This document shows positions 25,877 to 46,247 of a DNA stretch of 64,000 bases, piece after piece (within the stretch, counting starts at the first letter, position 1; each line of letters begins with the position of its first letter). Made by a program: the position numbers and the translations under genes. The DNA comes from Sandaracinobacteroides sayramensis (GTDB taxonomy: Bacteria; Pseudomonadota; Alphaproteobacteria; Sphingomonadales; Sphingomonadaceae): NCBI RefSeq assembly GCF_022014495.1, contig NZ_JAKLSQ010000010.1:186832-250831 (forward strand), given 5' to 3'. The notes beneath the pieces are model-generated. The model did not search any database and was not told the origin of the DNA. It worked only from the letters and a program-made list of their open reading frames with translations.

Positions 25877-25920
25877 GCCAAGCCGCAGCCGGGGCAACCC
25901 CTTGGCTTTGCGGCTTTTCC
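25877..25920 (+). promoter_or_regulatory. Hairpin with alternative pairings in the rpoB leader
   Basis: Two foldings share bases: GCCAAG (25877-25882) with CTTGGC (25901-25906), or AAGCCGCA (25880-25887) with TGCGGCTT (25909-25916), both around a central GGGG-CAA-CCCC stem. The second is followed by TTCC. This resembles an attenuator or processing site; no effector is evident. Confidence 0.4.
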
Positions 25921-25966
25921 TGTCTCGGCTGCGCCTGAGGACATCTGACTGAAGGACCCGTGCCAC

Positions 25967-30121
<4,155 letters not shown>

Positions 30122-30164
30122 GTCTGGACCTGATTATCGCCCCCGAAAGGGGGGAGGAGTTATT

Positions 30165-34355
<4,191 letters not shown>

Positions 34356-34391
34356 GCTGACGACGCTCGTCAATTGGCGGACGTCAATCTG

Positions 34392-34431
34392 AAAATGGCC
34401 CTGGGAGGCTTTGGCCTCCCAGGGCCATTTT
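34392..34431 (+). terminator. Terminator after rpoC
   Basis: Perfect 18-bp stem (34392-34409 with 34414-34431), loop TTTG, starting AAAATGGCCCTGGG and ending in TTTT. The A- and T-flanked symmetry suits termination in either direction. Confidence 0.92.
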
Positions 34432-34557
34432 GCGCCTATCTGAAGAAATCTTCAGCGACAGTGTCGGTTTTTTTTACATCCCTGAGGGTTTCGGGTAAGG
34501 TGCGATCTCATAAGGGCGTATGGAATAATGGAATATTTTCATTCGTCTCTCTTGGTA

Positions 34558-34563
34558 TATAAT
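34558..34563 (+). promoter_or_regulatory. -10 element before PEP-CTERM gene
   Basis: A consensus TATAAT lies 44 bases before the ATG in an AT-rich stretch. The base run 17 upstream (ATTTTC) is a poor -35, so an activator or alternative factor may help. Confidence 0.45.
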
Positions 34564-34606
34564 TTGCATGCCTCCTGCTGCTGATTTCGGCCAATAGGAG
34601 GATCAA

Positions 34607-35410
34607 ATGAAAAAGCTGTTTTTCGCATCTGCGTGCGTACTGGCGTTCACCGCAGGCACTGCCGCCAATGCGGGGAATATCCTCATCATCAACGGTTCCG
34701 CCGGCACGTCGGAGCCTGGCACGACCTCCTCCATTACCACGCAATTGCAGACGCTGCATGAGGCCGTTGGCAATGTGGTCGCCATTTCGAGCGGCATTCC
34801 CGCCGATTTCGCCAGCTACGACCAGGTCTGGGATATTCGCTTCTCGAACGTGTTCGCGCTGAGCGCCCAGGAGCAGGCTGGCTATGTCAGCTATCTGGCT
34901 GGCGGCGGCGGCATGTTCGTCATGGGCGAGAATTCCAGCTTCATGAGCCGCAACAACAGCGTGCTTTCGCTGATCAACCTGGCTGGTGGCGGGGCGCTGG
35001 GCTTTGTCACGCCGTCCTCGACGCAAACCGTCGTTGCGCCGTTCACCGGCCCCAACGCCGTCGATTCCATTGCCTATTCGGCTCCGGGTGGGGTGAATTC
35101 GACCGGCACCGGCGACTGGATCACAACGGACGGCACCAACGGGACTGGCGTTGCCTGGGGCAAGGGCGACCTCGCCAACGCCCAGCTCGGCGCCTTGACG
35201 GTGATCTTCGATGTGAACTTCATGATGACGACGGCGAACTTCGCCAGCGTGCAGCTGACGAAGAATCTGATCGGATTCATCGAAGGCGAAGTGAATCCGC
35301 CGACGCCGGGCATTCCCGAACCCGCCACCTGGGCGATGCTGATCGCCGGCTTCGGCCTGGTGGGCACGGCCATGCGCCGGCGGCGGACGTTCGCGCAGAT
35401 CGAAGCCTGA
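34607..35410 (+). CDS. PEP-CTERM sorting domain protein
   Basis: 267 aa. Signal peptide MKKLFFASACVLAFTAGTAANA; sorting tag IPEPATWAMLIAGFGLVGTAMRRRR at the C-terminus. The middle (NILIINGSAGTSEPGTT, later GYVSYLAGGGGMFVMGENS) is reminiscent of the Rossmann-like core of ThuA/GATase-like proteins, but I do not assign an activity. AGGAGG precedes the ATG. It is expressed alone between two terminators. Surface location through exosortase is the expected fate. Confidence 0.85.
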   Translation: MKKLFFASACVLAFTAGTAANAGNILIINGSAGTSEPGTTSSITTQLQTLHEAVGNVVAISSGIPADFASYDQVWDIRFSNVFALSAQEQAGYVSYLAGGGGMFVMGENSSFMSRNNSVLSLINLAGGGALGFVTPSSTQTVVAPFTGPNAVDSIAYSAPGGVNSTGTGDWITTDGTNGTGVAWGKGDLANAQLGALTVIFDVNFMMTTANFASVQLTKNLIGFIEGEVNPPTPGIPEPATWAMLIAGFGLVGTAMRRRRTFAQIEA

Positions 35411-35431
35411 AGCGGACCGGCTTGAAAAGAA

Positions 35432-35462
35432 GGGGGCTGGCGCGCCTGCGCCAGCCCCTTTT
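35432..35462 (+). terminator. Terminator after PEP-CTERM gene
   Basis: GGGGCTGGCGC / GCGCCAGCCCC stem with loop GCCT, followed by TTTT. The arms end at 35458 and the T-run at 35462. Confidence 0.85.
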
Positions 35463-35500
35463 CCTTTATCGTGCCACAATGCGCCACTAGAGGCAGCGCC

Positions 35501-36700
35501 ATGGATAATCTCATCGGTGCGACCGATACCGGCGAGTTCGCCCGCTCCACGGCCGCCGCAGCCCGGACTCCCCTGCGGATCGCATTGTTTTCCGGCAACT
35601 ATAATTATGTGAAGGATGGCGCGAACCAGGCGCTCAACCGCCTTGTCGGGCGGATGCTGGAGCGCGGCGTCGAGCCGCGCGTCTATTCGCCGGTGGTCGA
35701 CGTGCCCGCCTTCGAGGCGACGGGCACGCTGATCGGCGTGCCTTCCGTGCCGATTCCGGGGCGCGGGGAGTATCGGGTGGCCTTGGGGCTGCCGCGCGCC
35801 GTGAAGGCCGATCTGGAGGATTTCCAGCCCGATATCGTGCATCTTTCCGCACCGGACTGGCTGGGCCATGACGCCAAGAAATGGGGGCAGGGGCAGGGGC
35901 TGCCGGTGGTCGCCTCGGTGCACACCCGGTTCGAGACCTATTTCGACTATTACAAGATGGGCTTCATCCGCCGCGGCGTGGAGCGCCTGCTGAAAAGCTT
36001 CTATGGCGATCTGACGGAGATCTACGCACCGTCCGACAGCATGGCCGATGTGCTGCGGCGCGAGGGCTATTCGGAAAAGGTGCGGATATGGAGCAGGGGG
36101 GTGGACCGCCACATCTTCAACCCGGACGCGCGCGACCTTGAATGGCGGGCCGGCCTGGGCATCGACCCCGGAACGCCGGTGATCGGCTTCGTCGGCCGGC
36201 TGGTGCTGGAAAAGGGTCTGGATATCGTGGCCGCCACGGTCGCCGAACTGCGGCGGCGCCAGGTGCCGCACCGGCTGCTGGTGGTGGGGAATGGGCCGGC
36301 GCGCGCCGAGTTCGAGGCGCAGGTGCCCGATGCCGCCTTCGCCGGCTTCCTGACCGGGGCCGAGCTAGGCCGCGCCTATGCGAGCTTCGACATGTTCCTG
36401 AATCCCAGCGTGACGGAAACCTTCGGCAATGTGACGCTGGAGGCCATGGCCTGTGCGGTGCCGCCGGTGGCCGCCGCCGCCACAGGCGCGAGTTCGCTGG
36501 TGGCGGATGGGATTTCCGGCCGGCTGGTGGTCCCCGGCGACGTGCAGGGGTTCGCCGATGCGCTGGAGGCCTATGTGCGCGATCCGGCGCTGCGCGCAGC
36601 GCATGGGGCCGAAAGCGCGGCTCGGGCGAAAGCCTATGACTGGAACGCCATCAACGACAAGGTGATCGACCGCTATTTCACCCTGACCGGGCGCGGCTGA
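35501..36700 (+). CDS. GT4-family glycosyltransferase
   Basis: 399 aa from ATG 35501. It has the GT-B layout: N-terminal acceptor half (IALFSGNYNYVKDGANQALNRLV) and C-terminal donor-binding half (IGFVGRLVLEKGLDIV, then NPSVTETFGNVTLEAMACAVPPVAA, the family's E-x7-E region). It resembles MgtA/SqdX-type alpha-mannosyl or sulfoquinovosyl transferases that act on lipids. A glycolipid role is therefore plausible for a sphingomonad membrane, but donor and acceptor are not determined. The gene is flanked by a terminator and the tmRNA gene. Confidence 0.85.
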   Translation: MDNLIGATDTGEFARSTAAAARTPLRIALFSGNYNYVKDGANQALNRLVGRMLERGVEPRVYSPVVDVPAFEATGTLIGVPSVPIPGRGEYRVALGLPRAVKADLEDFQPDIVHLSAPDWLGHDAKKWGQGQGLPVVASVHTRFETYFDYYKMGFIRRGVERLLKSFYGDLTEIYAPSDSMADVLRREGYSEKVRIWSRGVDRHIFNPDARDLEWRAGLGIDPGTPVIGFVGRLVLEKGLDIVAATVAELRRRQVPHRLLVVGNGPARAEFEAQVPDAAFAGFLTGAELGRAYASFDMFLNPSVTETFGNVTLEAMACAVPPVAAAATGASSLVADGISGRLVVPGDVQGFADALEAYVRDPALRAAHGAESAARAKAYDWNAINDKVIDRYFTLTGRG

Positions 36701-36721
36701 GGCGAAGGGCGGGAAGGGGAC

Positions 36722-36750
36722 TTCAATTTCCAGCCTCCCGCGCTTATATT
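36722..36750 (+). promoter_or_regulatory. Candidate promoter of the tmRNA gene
   Basis: TTCAAT (36722-36727), 17-base spacer, TATATT (36745-36750). It would start transcription near 36757, just before the acceptor segment. Confidence 0.45.
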
Positions 36751-36756
36751 CGCTTT

Positions 36757-37070
36757 GCCGGCCTCGGCCGGAGATGGCGATGAACGATGCCGATCTAGTA
36801 GGTACAGCGGACCCGGGGGCAGTACCCGGCGGCTCCACCAAAAGCCCCGTTCCAGTTCTGGCGCGGGGCCTCTGACGGGGCCGAACCAGGATAGACGTGT
36901 GCGGAACGACGGTATTTTTGCCCGGCCTGATTAAGCCGTTAAACTGCTCAAAACCTACAAATGCCAACGACAACGAGGCATTTGCGATTGCTGCGTAACC
37001 TGTTGGCCTAACGGCCTTGGTTATCAAGCTTGAGCAGGGTTCGGGCCGAACCCGGTAACAGAATCGGATT
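36757..37070 (+). ncRNA. ssrA: Two-piece (circularly permuted) tmRNA
   Basis: The gene order is reversed as in alphaproteobacteria. The acceptor piece comes first, with T arm CCGGG-GGCAGTA-CCCGG and 3' end GGCTCCACCA at 36831-36840. A short loop to be removed follows. The coding piece begins at 36877 with GGGGCCGAACCAGG, which pairs with GGCTCC to form the acceptor stem. The tag frame 36963-36998 encodes ANDNEAFAIAA and stops at TAA. Downstream hairpins include TAACC/GGTTA and GGGTTCG-GGC-CGAACCC at 37037-37053. tmRNA rescues stalled ribosomes and tags products for ClpXP. Exact ends were not determined. sspB, the adaptor for this tag, follows at 37276. Confidence 0.93.
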
Positions 37071-37275
37071 CCAGCGGCTTGCAGGCGCGCCGGGCAACAG
37101 AAGCGTCTGTATTTTCTGCCTTTGAAACGCCGGGCTTCGCCCATCCGGCCGCCCATCTGCCTGCGGGGGCGATGGCCTTTCTCCACCCGGCTTTTGCGGA
37201 TTCCTGGGCAAGCTGCACTTGACGCCTCAACGGCTTGGGGCCACTTGAGGGCAACCAGCGAAAGCCGTGAGGGAC

Positions 37276-37755
37276 ATGACCGAGCCGCCCGAATCCCATG
37301 AGCCGCCCGACAGCCTCATCCCCTATGATGAGATCGTGCAGGACTGCCTGCGCGGTGTCGTGCGGCGTGTGCTGGGCGATGTGGCGGCGAGCGGAGGGCT
37401 TCCCGGCGGGCACCATTTCTTCATCGCCTTCCGCACCCGTTATCCGGGTGTCGACATGCCCAAGCATCTGCTGGAACGCTATCCCGAGGAGATGACGGTG
37501 GTGCTGCAGCACCGCTACTGGGATCTGGCGGTGCTGGACGAGCATTTCGAAGTGGGGCTGACCTTCAACCAGGTGCCGGCCAAGCTTTCCATTCCCTATA
37601 AGGCGATTTCCGGCTTCGTAGATCCGGCGGTGAATTTCGCGCTGCAATTCGCCGTGAACATGCCGGAACCCGAACCTGAACCGGATGAGGAACCCGCGGT
37701 GTCGGGCGAGCCCGGCTCCAATGTCGTGAGTTTCGACTTCAAGCGAAAGAAATAG
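37276..37755 (+). CDS. sspB: SspB, ClpXP adaptor for ssrA-tagged proteins (alphaproteobacterial type)
   Basis: 159 aa from ATG 37276 (a GTG at 37267 is possible). The folded core ([21 protein letters not shown], then [30 protein letters not shown] and [14 protein letters not shown]-like sequence) matches alphaproteobacterial SspB. An acidic/proline linker ([11 protein letters not shown]) leads to the short C-terminal ClpX-binding tail [10 protein letters not shown]. It delivers tmRNA-tagged proteins to ClpXP. It lies about 200 bases after ssrA and 1 base before fumC. Confidence 0.88.
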   Translation: MTEPPESHEPPDSLIPYDEIVQDCLRGVVRRVLGDVAASGGLPGGHHFFIAFRTRYPGVDMPKHLLERYPEEMTVVLQHRYWDLAVLDEHFEVGLTFNQVPAKLSIPYKAISGFVDPAVNFALQFAVNMPEPEPEPDEEPAVSGEPGSNVVSFDFKRKK

Positions 37756-37756
37756 G

Positions 37757-39133
37757 ATGCGGATCGAAACCGACAGCCTCGGGCCAGTGGAAGTGCCGGA
37801 CGAGGCCTATTGGGGCGCGCAGACCCAGCGCTCGATCGAGAATTTCCCCTTCGGCGCCACCGAGCGCCTGCCGATCGGCATCGTGCATGCGCTGGCGCTG
37901 GTGAAGCAGGCGGCTTCGCGGGTGAACCGCCGGCATGGGCTGGAGGCGGAACTGGCGGACGCCATCGAGGCCACGGCGGCGGAAGTGGCGGCCGGCAAGC
38001 TGGACGAGCAGTTCCCGCTGGTGATCTGGCAGACCGGCTCCGGCACGCAGAGCAACATGAATGTGAACGAGGTGATCGCCGGCCGCGCCAATGAGCTGCT
38101 GACCGGCCAGCGCGGCGGCAAGAGCCCGGTTCACCCGAACGACCATGTGAACCGCGGGCAAAGCTCCAACGACAGCTTCCCGACGGCCCTGCATGTGGCG
38201 ACGGTGCTGTCTGCGCGGCAGCGGCTGCTGCCGGCGCTGGAGCGGCTGGAAAACGCGCTGCTCGCCAAGGCGGAGGCCTGGGCGGACATCGTGAAGATCG
38301 GCCGCACGCATCTTCAGGACGCTACGCCGCTGACGCTGGGGCAGGAATTTTCCGGCTATGTGGCGCAATTGAAGCTGGCGCGCGTTCGCACGGAACCGCT
38401 GATAGAGCATGCGCTGAGCAAACTCGCGCAGGGCGGCACGGCGGTCGGCACGGGCCTGAATGCACCGGAAGGCTTTGCCGAGGCTTTCGCGGCGGAAATC
38501 AGCGAGTTGACGGGCGTGGCTTTCGAGACCGCGCCCAACAAGTTCGAGGCTTTGGCCAGCAACGACACGCTGGTCGATTTCTCCGGCCGGCTGAACAGCC
38601 TGGCGGTGGCGCTGACGAAGATCGCCAATGACATCCGCCTGCTGGGCTCCGGTCCGCGCTCCGGCCTCGGCGAGCTGGACCTGCCGGCGAACGAGCCGGG
38701 AAGCTCGATCATGCCGGGCAAGGTGAACCCCACCCAGTGCGAGATGCTGACCATGGTGGCCGCGCAGGTGATCGGCAACCATCTGGCGGTGACGGCCGGC
38801 GGGCTTCAGGGGCATCTGGAACTGAATGTGTTCAAGCCGCTGATCGGGGCGAATGTGCTGCGCTCCATCCATCTGCTGGCGACCGGCATGGAAAGCTTCG
38901 CCGAGCGCTGCGTCGACGGGCTGGAGCCGAACCGCGCGCGCATCGCCGAACTGGTCGAGCGTTCGCTGATGCTGGTGACGGCGCTGGCGCCGGAGATCGG
39001 CTATGACAAGGCGGCGGAAATCGCCAAGCTGGCGCACAAGGACGGAACGACATTGCTTGAGGCGGGCCTGAAGCTTGGCCATGTGACCGAGGCGCAGTTC
39101 CGCGCCGCAGTCCGCCCGGAGACGATGACTTGA
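37757..39133 (+). CDS. fumC: Class II fumarate hydratase
   Basis: 458 aa, full length. Class II (iron-independent) fumarase: N-terminal [34 protein letters not shown], histidine-containing [17 protein letters not shown] and the superfamily signature [13 protein letters not shown]. It interconverts fumarate and malate in the TCA cycle. It starts 1 base after sspB and its stop overlaps the TTG start of gmk, suggesting one transcript. Confidence 0.97.
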   Translation: MRIETDSLGPVEVPDEAYWGAQTQRSIENFPFGATERLPIGIVHALALVKQAASRVNRRHGLEAELADAIEATAAEVAAGKLDEQFPLVIWQTGSGTQSNMNVNEVIAGRANELLTGQRGGKSPVHPNDHVNRGQSSNDSFPTALHVATVLSARQRLLPALERLENALLAKAEAWADIVKIGRTHLQDATPLTLGQEFSGYVAQLKLARVRTEPLIEHALSKLAQGGTAVGTGLNAPEGFAEAFAAEISELTGVAFETAPNKFEALASNDTLVDFSGRLNSLAVALTKIANDIRLLGSGPRSGLGELDLPANEPGSSIMPGKVNPTQCEMLTMVAAQVIGNHLAVTAGGLQGHLELNVFKPLIGANVLRSIHLLATGMESFAERCVDGLEPNRARIAELVERSLMLVTALAPEIGYDKAAEIAKLAHKDGTTLLEAGLKLGHVTEAQFRAAVRPETMT

Positions 39134-39771
39134 GTGCACCTGCCAAAGGCCGCCGTGGCCTGATGCTCGTTCTTTCCAGCCCGTCCGGCGCTGGCAAATC
39201 CACGATGGCGAAACGGTTGCTGGCGACCGATCCGCAGATCTCGCTTTCGGTTTCCGCCACCACCCGTAAGGCGCGCGTGGGCGAGATCGACGGCCAGGAT
39301 TATCATTTCGTCGATCAGGACCGCTTCGACCATATGGTGAAGACCGGCCAGTTCCTGGAATGGGCGACGGTGTTCAGCAATCGCTATGGCACGCCGCGCG
39401 AACCGGTGGAGCAGGCGCTGGCCGAAGGGCGGGATATCCTGTTCGACATCGACTGGCAGGGCACGCAGCAATTGCGCCAGAGCCAGTCGGGGGGCGATCT
39501 GGTTTCCATCTTCCTGCTGCCGCCCAGCCTAGACGAGCTGGAGTCGCGCCTGCGTTCCCGCGCGGCGGACAGCGAGGAAATCATCACCCAGCGCATGAGC
39601 CGCGCCGCGGACGAGATCAGCCACTGGGCCGAATATGATTATGTGCTGGTGAACGACGATCCGGGGCAGTGTCTGCACGAGATTCGCAGCATTTTGACGT
39701 CGGAGCGCTTGCGCCGGGAACGCCAGAAGGGCCTCGCGGGCTTTGTGCGGGAGTTGCTGGCGGGAGAGTGA
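39130..39771 (+). CDS. gmk: Guanylate kinase
   Basis: 213 aa if the TTG at 39130 is used, overlapping the fumC stop (TTGA) with GGAG 8 bases upstream; the first internal ATG is at 39163. P-loop [13 protein letters not shown]-binding [22 protein letters not shown] and [13 protein letters not shown] are intact. It phosphorylates GMP to GDP. A TTG start with stop-start overlap points to translational coupling with fumC. Confidence 0.95.
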   Translation: MSAPAKGRRGLMLVLSSPSGAGKSTMAKRLLATDPQISLSVSATTRKARVGEIDGQDYHFVDQDRFDHMVKTGQFLEWATVFSNRYGTPREPVEQALAEGRDILFDIDWQGTQQLRQSQSGGDLVSIFLLPPSLDELESRLRSRAADSEEIITQRMSRAADEISHWAEYDYVLVNDDPGQCLHEIRSILTSERLRRERQKGLAGFVRELLAGE

Positions 39772-39804
39772 TCCAGGGCGATTTCGCCCGGAAGGAGAGG
39801 AACG

Positions 39805-40284
39805 ATGCGCGCATCCGGACTTGGGCTTGGGCTGATGATCGGGCTTCTGGCTGCAACGCCGGGTGCGGCGCAATCGGCCGAGGATGTCGGCAAGACCGCC
39901 GAGAAGATCGTCACGAAACCGCTGAAAGATGCCAATCTGGTGAAGGAGGATATCCCGCCGGTTCTGCAATCGGCGGCATCGGCCCCCTATTCGCTGGCCG
40001 GCCTCAAGGGCTGCCAGCAGTTCGCGGGTGAGATTTCGAGGCTGACCGCCGTTCTTGGCCCGGATGTGGACAAGGCAAAGCCCAAATCGGGCCAGTCCGC
40101 CGGCGACATGCTGCTCGGCAGCCTGGAAAAGACCGCCTCCAGCCTGGTGCCCGGCAGCGGGATCGTGCGGAAGGTTTCCGGGGCGGAAGCCCATGAAAAG
40201 AAGGTGAAAGCCGCGGTCTACGCGGGCTGGCTGCGGCGCGCTTTCCTGAAAGGCACGGCACAGGCGCAAGGTTGCCGGATCTGA
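39805..40284 (+). CDS. Small exported protein of unknown function
   Basis: 159 aa. It has a clear signal peptide (GLGLGLMIGLLAATPGAAQ) and no lipobox. The mature part is helical, with two cysteines (KGCQQFAGE and AQGCRI at the very end) that could pair in the periplasm. GGAGAGG precedes the start. I recognise no domain. It lies between gmk and an exported methyltransferase-like gene. Confidence 0.75.
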   Translation: MRASGLGLGLMIGLLAATPGAAQSAEDVGKTAEKIVTKPLKDANLVKEDIPPVLQSAASAPYSLAGLKGCQQFAGEISRLTAVLGPDVDKAKPKSGQSAGDMLLGSLEKTASSLVPGSGIVRKVSGAEAHEKKVKAAVYAGWLRRAFLKGTAQAQGCRI

Positions 40285-40386
40285 AGCGGAACTGGCGCCA
40301 GATTCGCGGCACAAGGGCATCTGTGAGATGCCGGTCGAAGAACTGGCATGCTGCCACGGACTATATATGTTCGGAGGTTGGGCCAT

Positions 40387-41205
40387 ATGGCTGAAAGACG
40401 CAGGTCTTGCGGACAAATGCTGGCCGCCGGCGCATGGAATGCCGGTGGAATGGCTTGCGCCACGATGGCGGCGCTTCTTCTGCTGGCGGGGACCGCGCAG
40501 GCCGAAGATGGCGGCGCTGAAGCCGCGATTGCGGCCGCCCTTGCTGCACCCGATCGCCCCGAACGGCAGCGCGCAGCCGACGCGGAGCGCAAGCCAGCCG
40601 CGATTCTGGCGATGTTCAAGCTGGCGCCGGGCCAGCGCGTGCTCGATGTCGTGGCGGGGCAGGGTTATTATACGCGCTTGCTGGCTGGCCCGGTCGGCCC
40701 GAAAGGCCGGGTGTTCGCCCATTCGACCGAGGGGCTGATCGCGGTGGACAAGCTGCAGCCCGAATGGGATCGGCTGCTGGCTTCGCATCCCAATGTGGAA
40801 TTGCTGATTGGCGTGCCGGGGCTGGTGAAGTTGCCGGAGCGGCTGGACAGGGTGCTGTTCCACCTGACCTTTCATGATCTCTGGTGGGAAAGCGAGGCGT
40901 ATCGCATTCCGCGCATGAACCCTTCGGGCTTTCTGCAGGAATTGAAAGCGGCGATGGTGCCGGGCGGGCTGCTGTTGGTGGTGGATCATGCCGCCAGCCC
41001 CGGCGCGGAGCCGCGCGCGGAAACCATGGCGCGGCATCGGATCGACCCGGCCGTGGTGAAGGCCGAAATGGCGAAGGCCGGATTCACGCTGGAAGCGGAA
41101 TCCGGCCTTCTCGCCAATCCGGCCGACGACCGGACGAAGCTGGTCTATGACCCGGCGATCCGGGGAAAGACGGATCGCTTCACCCTGCTGTTCCGCAGCG
41201 ATTGA
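40387..41205 (+). CDS. Exported SAM-dependent methyltransferase-like protein
   Basis: About 272 aa from ATG 40387; later ATGs (for example in GGMACATMAALL) are possible. A hydrophobic signal-like segment (MAALLLLAGTAQA) precedes a class I methyltransferase fold: motif I VLDVVAGQGYYTRLLAGPVG and post-motif region VPGGLLLVVDHA. Its exported form belongs to the family seen as predicted periplasmic or secreted methyltransferases, whose substrate is unknown. Convergent with atpC, with only 12 bases between stops. Confidence 0.78.
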   Translation: MAERRRSCGQMLAAGAWNAGGMACATMAALLLLAGTAQAEDGGAEAAIAAALAAPDRPERQRAADAERKPAAILAMFKLAPGQRVLDVVAGQGYYTRLLAGPVGPKGRVFAHSTEGLIAVDKLQPEWDRLLASHPNVELLIGVPGLVKLPERLDRVLFHLTFHDLWWESEAYRIPRMNPSGFLQELKAAMVPGGLLLVVDHAASPGAEPRAETMARHRIDPAVVKAEMAKAGFTLEAESGLLANPADDRTKLVYDPAIRGKTDRFTLLFRSD

Positions 41206-41217
41206 GCGCGCCGCCGC

Positions 41218-41489
41218 TCAGTGCGCGGTGACCGGCTCCAGCTTCTCGGCCAGGATGGTGAGGCCCTTTTCCGACACTTCCGCGAATCCGCCTTCGATGC
41301 GGATCCGCTCGGGCGTGGCGCCGGCTGAGGCATAGATGGCGATTTCGCCGGGGCGGATAGTGCTCATCATCGGCGCATGGCCGGCGAGGACGCCGAAATC
41401 CCCCTCGGCGCCGGGCACCACCACCATATGCACCGGGCCGGAGCGGACGAGCCGCTCCGGCGAGACCAGTTCGAAGTGCAGGTCGGCCA

Positions 41490-41490
<1 letters not shown>
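41218..41490 (-). CDS. atpC: ATP synthase F1 subunit epsilon
   Basis: 90 aa: the N-terminal beta-sandwich domain only ([28 protein letters not shown]). The C-terminal inhibitory helical hairpin of the roughly 135-aa E. coli form is missing. Short epsilons are seen in some alphaproteobacteria, where other inhibitors such as zeta exist. The start overlaps the atpD stop by one base. Last gene of the operon. Confidence 0.94.
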
Positions 41491-42974
<1,484 letters not shown>

Positions 42975-43853
42975 TTAGAGCGCTTCGGCGCCCGAAATGA
43001 TTTCGATGAGCTCTTTGGTGATCGCGGCCTGGCGGCTGCGGTTAAACTCGATCGTCAGCTTCTTGATGAGGTCGCCGGCGTTGCGCGTGGCATTGTCCAT
43101 GGCGGTCATCGAGGCGCCCTGTTCGCCGGCCACATTCTCCAGCAGCCCCTTGAAGATCTGGATCTTCACGTTGCGCGGCAGAAGCTCGGCCAGGATCGCT
43201 TCCTCGTCGGGCTCATATTCCACCACCGCGCCGCCGACTGTCGCGGCGGAATCGGCGGGGATGGCGACGGGGATGATCTGCTGCGCCGTCGGCTCCTGCA
43301 GGAGAGCCGAGCGGAACTTCGAGTAGAAGAGGGTGGCGACATCGAATTCGCCCGCCTCGTAGAGGGCGAAGACCTTGCCGGCGATCTCGTCCGCCTGCGC
43401 GAAGCCGATCGAGCGGAAGACGCTGGTGTCGAAATAGTCGATCACCAGCTTGCCATATTGGCGGATCAGGCCGGAGCGGGCCTTGCGCCCCACCAGCAGC
43501 ATCTTCACCGTCTTGCCTTGCGCCAGCAGCGCTTCGGCATGGTTGCGGGCGGCCTTGACGATGTTGGTGTTGAACGCGCCGGCGAGGCCACGGTCAGCCG
43601 CCATCACCACCAGCAGATGCACCTGATCCCGGCCGGAGCCGGACAGCAGGCGCGGCGCGGTGCTGCTGCCGCCGACCTTGGTGGCGAGGCTTGCGACCAC
43701 GCCTTCCAGCCGTTCGGCGTAGGGCCGCGCGGCTTCGGCCGCCGCCTGCGCCCGGCGCAGCTTCGCGGCGGCCACCATCTGCTTGGCCTTGGTGATCTTC
43801 TGGGTCGATTTGACCGAGACGATCCTGAGCTTCAGCTCCTTGAGCGTTGCCAT
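42975..43853 (-). CDS. atpG: ATP synthase F1 subunit gamma
   Basis: 292 aa. The N-terminal coiled helix ([36 protein letters not shown]) and the C-terminal helix ([40 protein letters not shown]) form the rotor shaft. The middle [12 protein letters not shown]-like sequence is [12 protein letters not shown]. It begins 1 base after the stop of the small ABM-like gene that separates it from atpA. Confidence 0.97.
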   Translation of the reverse strand: MATLKELKLRIVSVKSTQKITKAKQMVAAAKLRRAQAAAEAARPYAERLEGVVASLATKVGGSSTAPRLLSGSGRDQVHLLVVMAADRGLAGAFNTNIVKAARNHAEALLAQGKTVKMLLVGRKARSGLIRQYGKLVIDYFDTSVFRSIGFAQADEIAGKVFALYEAGEFDVATLFYSKFRSALLQEPTAQQIIPVAIPADSAATVGGAVVEYEPDEEAILAELLPRNVKIQIFKGLLENVAGEQGASMTAMDNATRNAGDLIKKLTIEFNRSRQAAITKELIEIISGAEAL

Positions 43854-43854
43854 G

Positions 43855-44148
43855 TCAGTTCAATCCGTTCGCCAGTTCCGTCAACCGCACCGGCTGGGCA
43901 AGCCAGTCCTCGTAGGCGCGAAATACGTCGCGCGTATAGGGTTGGGCATGGTGGAAGTCGAACGCCGCCTGGTCGGCCCATCGTTCATAGATGAAGATGC
44001 GCGGAGAACCGTCAGCGGCGGGGTGGGGGTCGAACCGCTCGCATCCGGTTTCGGCGCGGGTGGCCTGCACGATAGCGCCGACGGCCCGGCAGGCCGAATC
44101 GAAGCAATCCGGCTTCAGCACCACTTCCGCGAGATAGGCTAGGGCCAT
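43855..44148 (-). CDS. ABM-fold (putative quinol monooxygenase-like) protein in the atp operon
   Basis: 97 aa. It reads as a single antibiotic-biosynthesis-monooxygenase (ABM) ferredoxin-like domain: [32 protein letters not shown], then [22 protein letters not shown], the family pattern of YgiN-like proteins. These act on quinols or aromatic compounds without cofactor, or have no known activity. It lies in the operon between atpA (11 bases upstream) and atpG (1 base downstream), so it should be co-transcribed with the ATP synthase. A role in the complex is not known. Confidence 0.85.
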   Translation of the reverse strand: MALAYLAEVVLKPDCFDSACRAVGAIVQATRAETGCERFDPHPAADGSPRIFIYERWADQAAFDFHHAQPYTRDVFRAYEDWLAQPVRLTELANGLN

Positions 44149-44159
44149 CCGCCGTCCCC

Positions 44160-45689
<1,530 letters not shown>

Positions 45690-45692
45690 CTC

Positions 45693-46247
45693 TTACTGGC
45701 CTTTCATGTGCTGACCCAGCCGTTCGAGGCGGGTCTTGATGCTGCTGTCGATCTGTTCGGAACCGATGCGGACGATGAGGCCGCCGAGCAGGCTCGGGTC
45801 GACCTGCACGTCGACGGCGACGGCCTGGCCGGTGCGGGCCTTGAGCTTGGCTTCCAGCGCCTTCTTCTGCGCGGCCGTCAGCTTGTGGGCGCTGACGACT
45901 TCCGCCGTCGCCGTGCCCTTGTGGGCGTTCAGCATGACGGTGAACTGGGAAATGATGCCCGAAAGGGCGCCCAGCCGGCCATTCTGCGCCAGCACGCCGA
46001 GGAAGCGGGTGGTGAGGTCGGAGAGGCCGAGCGAAGCGGCGAGCGCGGCGGCGGCCTTGCCGGCATCGCCGCGGCTGATGGCGGGGCTGGTGGTGAGGTT
46101 CCTGAGGTCGGCCGATTCGGCGAGCGCGCCCTTCAGCGTCTCAAGGTCCGCGGCGGTGGCGTCGAGGGCCTTGCCGGTTTCGGCAAGGTCGAACAGGGCG
46201 GCTGCATAGCGCCCCGGCAAACCCGCTGCCGCCACGGAAACGCGCAT
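45693..46247 (-). CDS. atpH: ATP synthase F1 subunit delta
   Basis: 184 aa from ATG 46247 (MRVSVAAAGLPGRYAAALFDLA), where homologues start; the frame is open another 74 codons upstream but without family sequence. N-terminal helical domain and C-terminal DPSLLGGLIVRIGSEQIDSSIKTRLERL, the delta/OSCP signature. It joins F1 to the stator. First gene of atpHAGDC; its promoter must lie in 46.25-46.65 kb. Confidence 0.95.
   Translation of the reverse strand: MRVSVAAAGLPGRYAAALFDLAETGKALDATAADLETLKGALAESADLRNLTTSPAISRGDAGKAAAALAASLGLSDLTTRFLGVLAQNGRLGALSGIISQFTVMLNAHKGTATAEVVSAHKLTAAQKKALEAKLKARTGQAVAVDVQVDPSLLGGLIVRIGSEQIDSSIKTRLERLGQHMKGQ

Noticed and set aside
34440-34480. Second terminator (short hairpins before an 8-T run) after rpoC
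   Set aside because: The hairpin next to the T-run has only 4 base pairs; the 18-bp terminator just before it is sufficient, so I did not list it.
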